A DNA stretch of 16,187 bases from Anaerolineaceae bacterium UBA1363 (GTDB taxonomy: Bacteria > Chloroflexota > Anaerolineae > Anaerolineales > Anaerolineaceae). Positions 13,552 through 16,187 of this stretch are shown here, one piece after another. The translations under genes were made by a program, and so were the position numbers. The DNA lies in contig DBRR01000049.1 in the NCBI GenBank assembly GCA_002306055.1, positions 1-16,187 on the forward strand, read 5' to 3'. The notes beneath the pieces are model-generated. The model did no database searches and was not told the DNA's origin. It saw only the letters and a program-made list of their open reading frames with translations. The stretch's first letter is position 1. The number at the start of each line of letters is the position of its first letter.

Positions 13552-15183
13552 GTCCAGGTCAACAAGTTGGTCAGAAAGGCCGGCGTTTCTACAAGCGGCT
13601 CCGATGAAACCGAGAAAAAGCGGGTGAGCCCGATTGGGGCGGGATAGAAACTCGGGATGGAACTGGCAAGCCATCATGAATGGATGATCTTTCAGCTCCG
13701 CCATCTCCACCAAAACCCCATCCGGAGACAACCCCGAGAAGACCATGCCGTTTTCTTCGAACTTTTGACGATAGTCATTGTTAAATTCATAACGATGCCG
13801 ATGGCGTTCCTGGATTACTTCCGTCTGGTACAATGCCGAGGCTTTGGTTCCAGGTTTGATATGGCAGGGGTAAAGCCCCAGGCGCATCGTGCCGCCCAAC
13901 TGATCCAGCCCGCGTTGTTCCAGCATCAGATCAATCACTGGATCAGGAGTAAGCTTATCGAATTCAGCCGAGTCAGCCTCTTTTAATCCCAGGACATTTC
14001 GGGCGAAATCGATCATCATCACCTGCAAACCCAGGCAAATTCCCAGATAGGGGACCTGATTTTCCCTTGCGTATTGCGCAGCTATAACCTTGCCCTCTAC
14101 GCCGCGGCTGCCAAATCCGCCGGGAACGATGATGCCATTCAAGCCGACCAATAAATCTTTTCCATTGTTCTTTTCAATATCCGTCGAGGAGATCCAATGT
14201 AAGTCCACGTCCACCCCATAAAAAAGGGCGGCATGGTTGAGCGCTTCTCTGACACTCAGGTAGGCATCATGCAATTCGACATATTTCCCCACCAGTCCAA
14301 TCTTAATGCTGGGCTTCTGGCGCTTAAGCTCTGCAACCATCGTTCTCCAACCTTGTATCTTAGGGGATTGTTTGGGTTCGAGTTCCAGCCTTTCCATGAG
14401 GATATCCGCAACATGGGCTTGTTCAAGCACCAGGGGAATTTCATACAACAGATCTGCTGTCACCAGGGGGATTACAGCTTCCTCGCGAACATCACAAAAT
14501 TGGGCAATTTTATGTGAGAGATCCTTCTCGACCGGAAAATCACTGCGGGCAATGATCATATCGGGCATAATGCCCACCGAACGTAATTCACGAACTGAAT
14601 GCTGAGTGGGTTTGGTTTTGGTTTCATTGGTGGCGCGCAAGTAAGGAAGCCAGGTGATGTGCACAAAAGCGGTGTTCTCCCGACCAAGATCGTTGCGTAA
14701 TTCCCGGATGGCTTCAAGGAAAGGCTGACTTTCGATATCGCCGACCGTTCCGCCAACCTCGATCAGCGCAATCTCCGCGTCAGTCGAACGAGTGAGCAAG
14801 TCAATCCGCCGTTTGATCTCATTGGTGATGTGAGGTATAACCTGGATAGTGCCGCCGAGGTAATCCCCTCGGCGTTCGCGATTGATCACTTCTTCGTAGA
14901 CCTGTCCAGTCGTAACAGTGCTGGTTTTTTTGAGATGAAGATCGCAGAAGCGTTCATAATGCCCTAAGTCCAGATCAGTTTCTGAGCCATCGTCCAAAAC
15001 GAAGACTTCACCATGCTGATATGGGCTAAGCGTGCCCGGATCTACGTTGAGGTATGGATCGAGTTTCTGGATTGTGATATCAAATCCCCGGGCTTTGAGC
15101 AACCTACCGACTGATGCGGCAGTAACACCCTTCCCCACAGAGGAAACCACGCCGCCAGTAAAGAATATCAGCTTCGTTGTCAT
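13540..15183 (-). CDS. pyrG: CTP synthase (glutamine hydrolysing)
   Basis: CTP synthase makes CTP from UTP, ATP and glutamine. From ATG 15183 it has 547 residues, typical for bacteria. The N-terminal synthetase domain carries the ATP loop GGVVSSVGKG (10-19) and LDPYLNVDPGTLSPYQHGEVF (41-61). The C-terminal glutamine amidotransferase domain has the nucleophile Cys383 in GICLGLQ, preceded by PGGFGSRG (354-361), and the His509/Glu511 pair in CQFHPEF. The frame extends nine codons upstream to 15210, but AGGAGG sits four bases before the inner ATG, which fixes the start. A strong leader hairpin lies upstream at 15220-15251. Confidence 0.98.
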   Translation of the reverse strand: MTTKLIFFTGGVVSSVGKGVTAASVGRLLKARGFDITIQKLDPYLNVDPGTLSPYQHGEVFVLDDGSETDLDLGHYERFCDLHLKKTSTVTTGQVYEEVINRERRGDYLGGTIQVIPHITNEIKRRIDLLTRSTDAEIALIEVGGTVGDIESQPFLEAIRELRNDLGRENTAFVHITWLPYLRATNETKTKPTQHSVRELRSVGIMPDMIIARSDFPVEKDLSHKIAQFCDVREEAVIPLVTADLLYEIPLVLEQAHVADILMERLELEPKQSPKIQGWRTMVAELKRQKPSIKIGLVGKYVELHDAYLSVREALNHAALFYGVDVDLHWISSTDIEKNNGKDLLVGLNGIIVPGGFGSRGVEGKVIAAQYARENQVPYLGICLGLQVMMIDFARNVLGLKEADSAEFDKLTPDPVIDLMLEQRGLDQLGGTMRLGLYPCHIKPGTKASALYQTEVIQERHRHRYEFNNDYRQKFEENGMVFSGLSPDGVLVEMAELKDHPFMMACQFHPEFLSRPNRAHPLFLGFIGAACRNAGLSDQLVDLDFTN

Positions 15184-15187
15184 CTCG

Positions 15188-15193
15188 CCTCCT
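15188..15193 (-). promoter_or_regulatory. Ribosome binding site fixing the pyrG start
   Basis: A perfect AGGAGG on the minus strand lies four bases before ATG 15181-15183. The alternative start at 15210 would place this site inside the coding region. Confidence 0.8.
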
Positions 15194-15219
15194 GAATAAT
15201 AACTCTCCATTAAAAGTAT

Positions 15220-15251
15220 CGGGGAGGGCTGTTTACTCCAGCACCTCCCCG
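15220..15251 (-). terminator. Hairpin between the S1-protein gene and pyrG (terminator or leader attenuator)
   Basis: CGGGGAGG and CCTCCCCG (15220-15227 with 15244-15251) pair, extended by GCTG/CAGC past a one-base bulge around a 7-base loop. The minus strand continues ATACTTTTAATG, a poor T-run. It ends 36 bases before the pyrG start. It may end transcripts from the S1 gene, or act in the pyrG leader. Confidence 0.55.
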
Positions 15252-15296
15252 GCTCGTTTTTCTTAGTTTCCGCGCAGTCGCTTTACATCGCGCATG

Positions 15297-16082
15297 TTAA
15301 TCCTTGTTGTTTATCTTGTTCTGCATCGTTCTTTCGAAGATGTCATCCGCTTCACGGTCATAAGACTTGGATTTCTTCACTCGGCTTGTGATTTCAGGCA
15401 AGCGTTGTTCAGCCTTATCCATTGCCTTACGCATCGCAATTTCCATATAAGTAGGATCTGGTATCACTTCTTCGGCTGTTTCTTCAACAAATTCTTGCTT
15501 GTGACCTTTGCCCTTGCGACCAGTGCGTTTTGGTTCCGGAGCTACTTCTTCGGGGGATTCCTGCAGAGCTTTAAGACTAAGCTTGATTTGTTTCTTGTGG
15601 CGGTCCACTTCGAGAATTTTCACATCCAATTCGTCGCCTACTTTGACGACTTCATTTGGGGTCCGCACATAGTTATGCGAGAGTTCACTGACGTGGATGA
15701 GACCAGGGCGTTCAGCACCGATTTCCACAAAGGCGCCGAAGGTTTCAAGGCGCAAAACTTTACCGTGTACAACCATGTCTGGTGCTAATTCGCGCCACTC
15801 ATAAGCCAACGGTTCACGCATGGTTAGCTCGATGTGGTCCTTCAGAACGCGACGTACCCAAACTGTAACGACGTCGCCCACCTTAATCACGTCTTCAAGT
15901 GATTTCAAAACAGCATCAGGATTTTTGGGATCAATAACCTGAGAAATATGCAGGAATGCCGGCAGAGAGCTATTGATATCAATCAAAGCACCTTGCAACG
16001 AGGTCTTTAAGACCTTCCCTTCGAATTTATCTTTCGGCTTAATATTTGTTTCTTCTTTCTTGTTTTCGACGGGGGCATCCAT
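15297..16082 (-). CDS. S1 RNA-binding domain protein (two S1 domains, basic tail)
   Basis: From ATG 16082 the protein has 261 residues. Two S1 (OB-fold) RNA-binding domains occupy about residues 18-91 and 102-175. The second is canonical (GKVLRLETFGAFVEIG, then RPGLIHVSELSH, then VGDELDVKILEVD). The C-terminal 85 residues are charged, alternating Lys/Arg- and Glu-rich, and probably disordered. Proteins of this kind resemble a cut-down ribosomal protein S1 and bind mRNA or ribosomes; the exact role is unknown. The frame continues to 16148, but that extension contains a strong promoter, and GGAG lies 9 bases before the inner ATG. It heads the pyrG-eno block on the same strand. Confidence 0.88.
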   Translation of the reverse strand: MDAPVENKKEETNIKPKDKFEGKVLKTSLQGALIDINSSLPAFLHISQVIDPKNPDAVLKSLEDVIKVGDVVTVWVRRVLKDHIELTMREPLAYEWRELAPDMVVHGKVLRLETFGAFVEIGAERPGLIHVSELSHNYVRTPNEVVKVGDELDVKILEVDRHKKQIKLSLKALQESPEEVAPEPKRTGRKGKGHKQEFVEETAEEVIPDPTYMEIAMRKAMDKAEQRLPEITSRVKKSKSYDREADDIFERTMQNKINNKD

Positions 16083-16119
16083 AATCAATTTCTCCAAAGT
16101 TAAATGTTCACAACACACC

Positions 16120-16148
16120 AGTATACTCTCTCGGTTAGAAAGAGTCAA
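16120..16148 (-). promoter_or_regulatory. Strong sigma70-type promoter of the S1-protein gene
   Basis: On the minus strand, TTGACT (16143-16148) and TATACT (16120-16125) are exactly 17 bases apart. Transcription would start near 16113, leaving a leader of about 30 bases before the ATG. It may also serve pyrG and eno if the hairpin at 15220 leaks. Confidence 0.8.
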
Positions 16149-16187
16149 TTATTCTCGCATTTTTTGTAAGAGCAAAATGATAATGTC

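Noticed and set aside
15294..15788. 164-codon plus-strand open frame, Phe-rich
   Set aside because: It is antisense to the S1-domain gene; the Phe-rich text is the reverse complement of Lys/Glu codons.

Overview
This window reads as chromosomal core sequence from a Gram-positive-like or monoderm bacterium. My best guess is the Chloroflexota (Anaerolineae). That is an inference from remembered protein flavour: the DUF3048 lipoprotein with a Pro/Thr-rich linker, the family-5 uracil-DNA glycosylase, the two-S1-domain protein and the REP-like intergenic repeat. No rRNA or other marker settles it. Base composition is moderate. GTG starts occur, and AGGAGG-type ribosome binding sites and ordinary sigma70-type promoters are easy to see. 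I saw no tRNA, rRNA, CRISPR array, transposase or phage gene, and no gene-free stretch longer than 300 bases.

Layout from left to right. The first 105 bases may hold the start of a minus-strand gene running off the edge, perhaps a glycosyltransferase. Next comes an MFS transporter (minus). Its promoter carries three perfect 12-bp tandem repeats abutting the -35 box. The phosphate uptake operon pstS-pstC-pstA-pstB follows (minus). It is headed by 11-bp-phased repeats resembling a Pho box and has a 13-bp perfect stem-loop between pstS and pstC. A DUF3048 lipoprotein gene diverges from pstS. Its stop codon overlaps that of a convergent zinc-type operon, an ArsR/SmtB repressor followed by a P1B-type ATPase, which has a recognisable operator-promoter.

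Then come a DEDDh exonuclease (minus) and a divergent pair on the plus strand, a half-size FUSC/aromatic acid exporter-like membrane protein overlapping a sirtuin. A REP-like repeat separates the sirtuin from a convergent family-5 uracil-DNA glycosylase. The right end is a minus-strand housekeeping run: an S1-domain RNA-binding protein, CTP synthase and enolase, closed by a clear Rho-independent terminator.

Functionally, the pst genes form a complete ABC phosphate importer, with no phoU or phoB/phoR next to them in the window. The arsR-ATPase pair is a self-contained zinc or cadmium efflux switch: the sensor's alpha-5 metal ligands and the operator half-sites both match the SmtB/CzrA type. 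Nothing here looks like a wholly new system. The more interesting material is regulatory: the Pho-box-like array, the 12-bp repeat promoter, the pst hairpin, the pyrG leader hairpin and the intergenic repeat element. Several start codons were moved inward from the longest open frame because promoters or ribosome binding sites required it.
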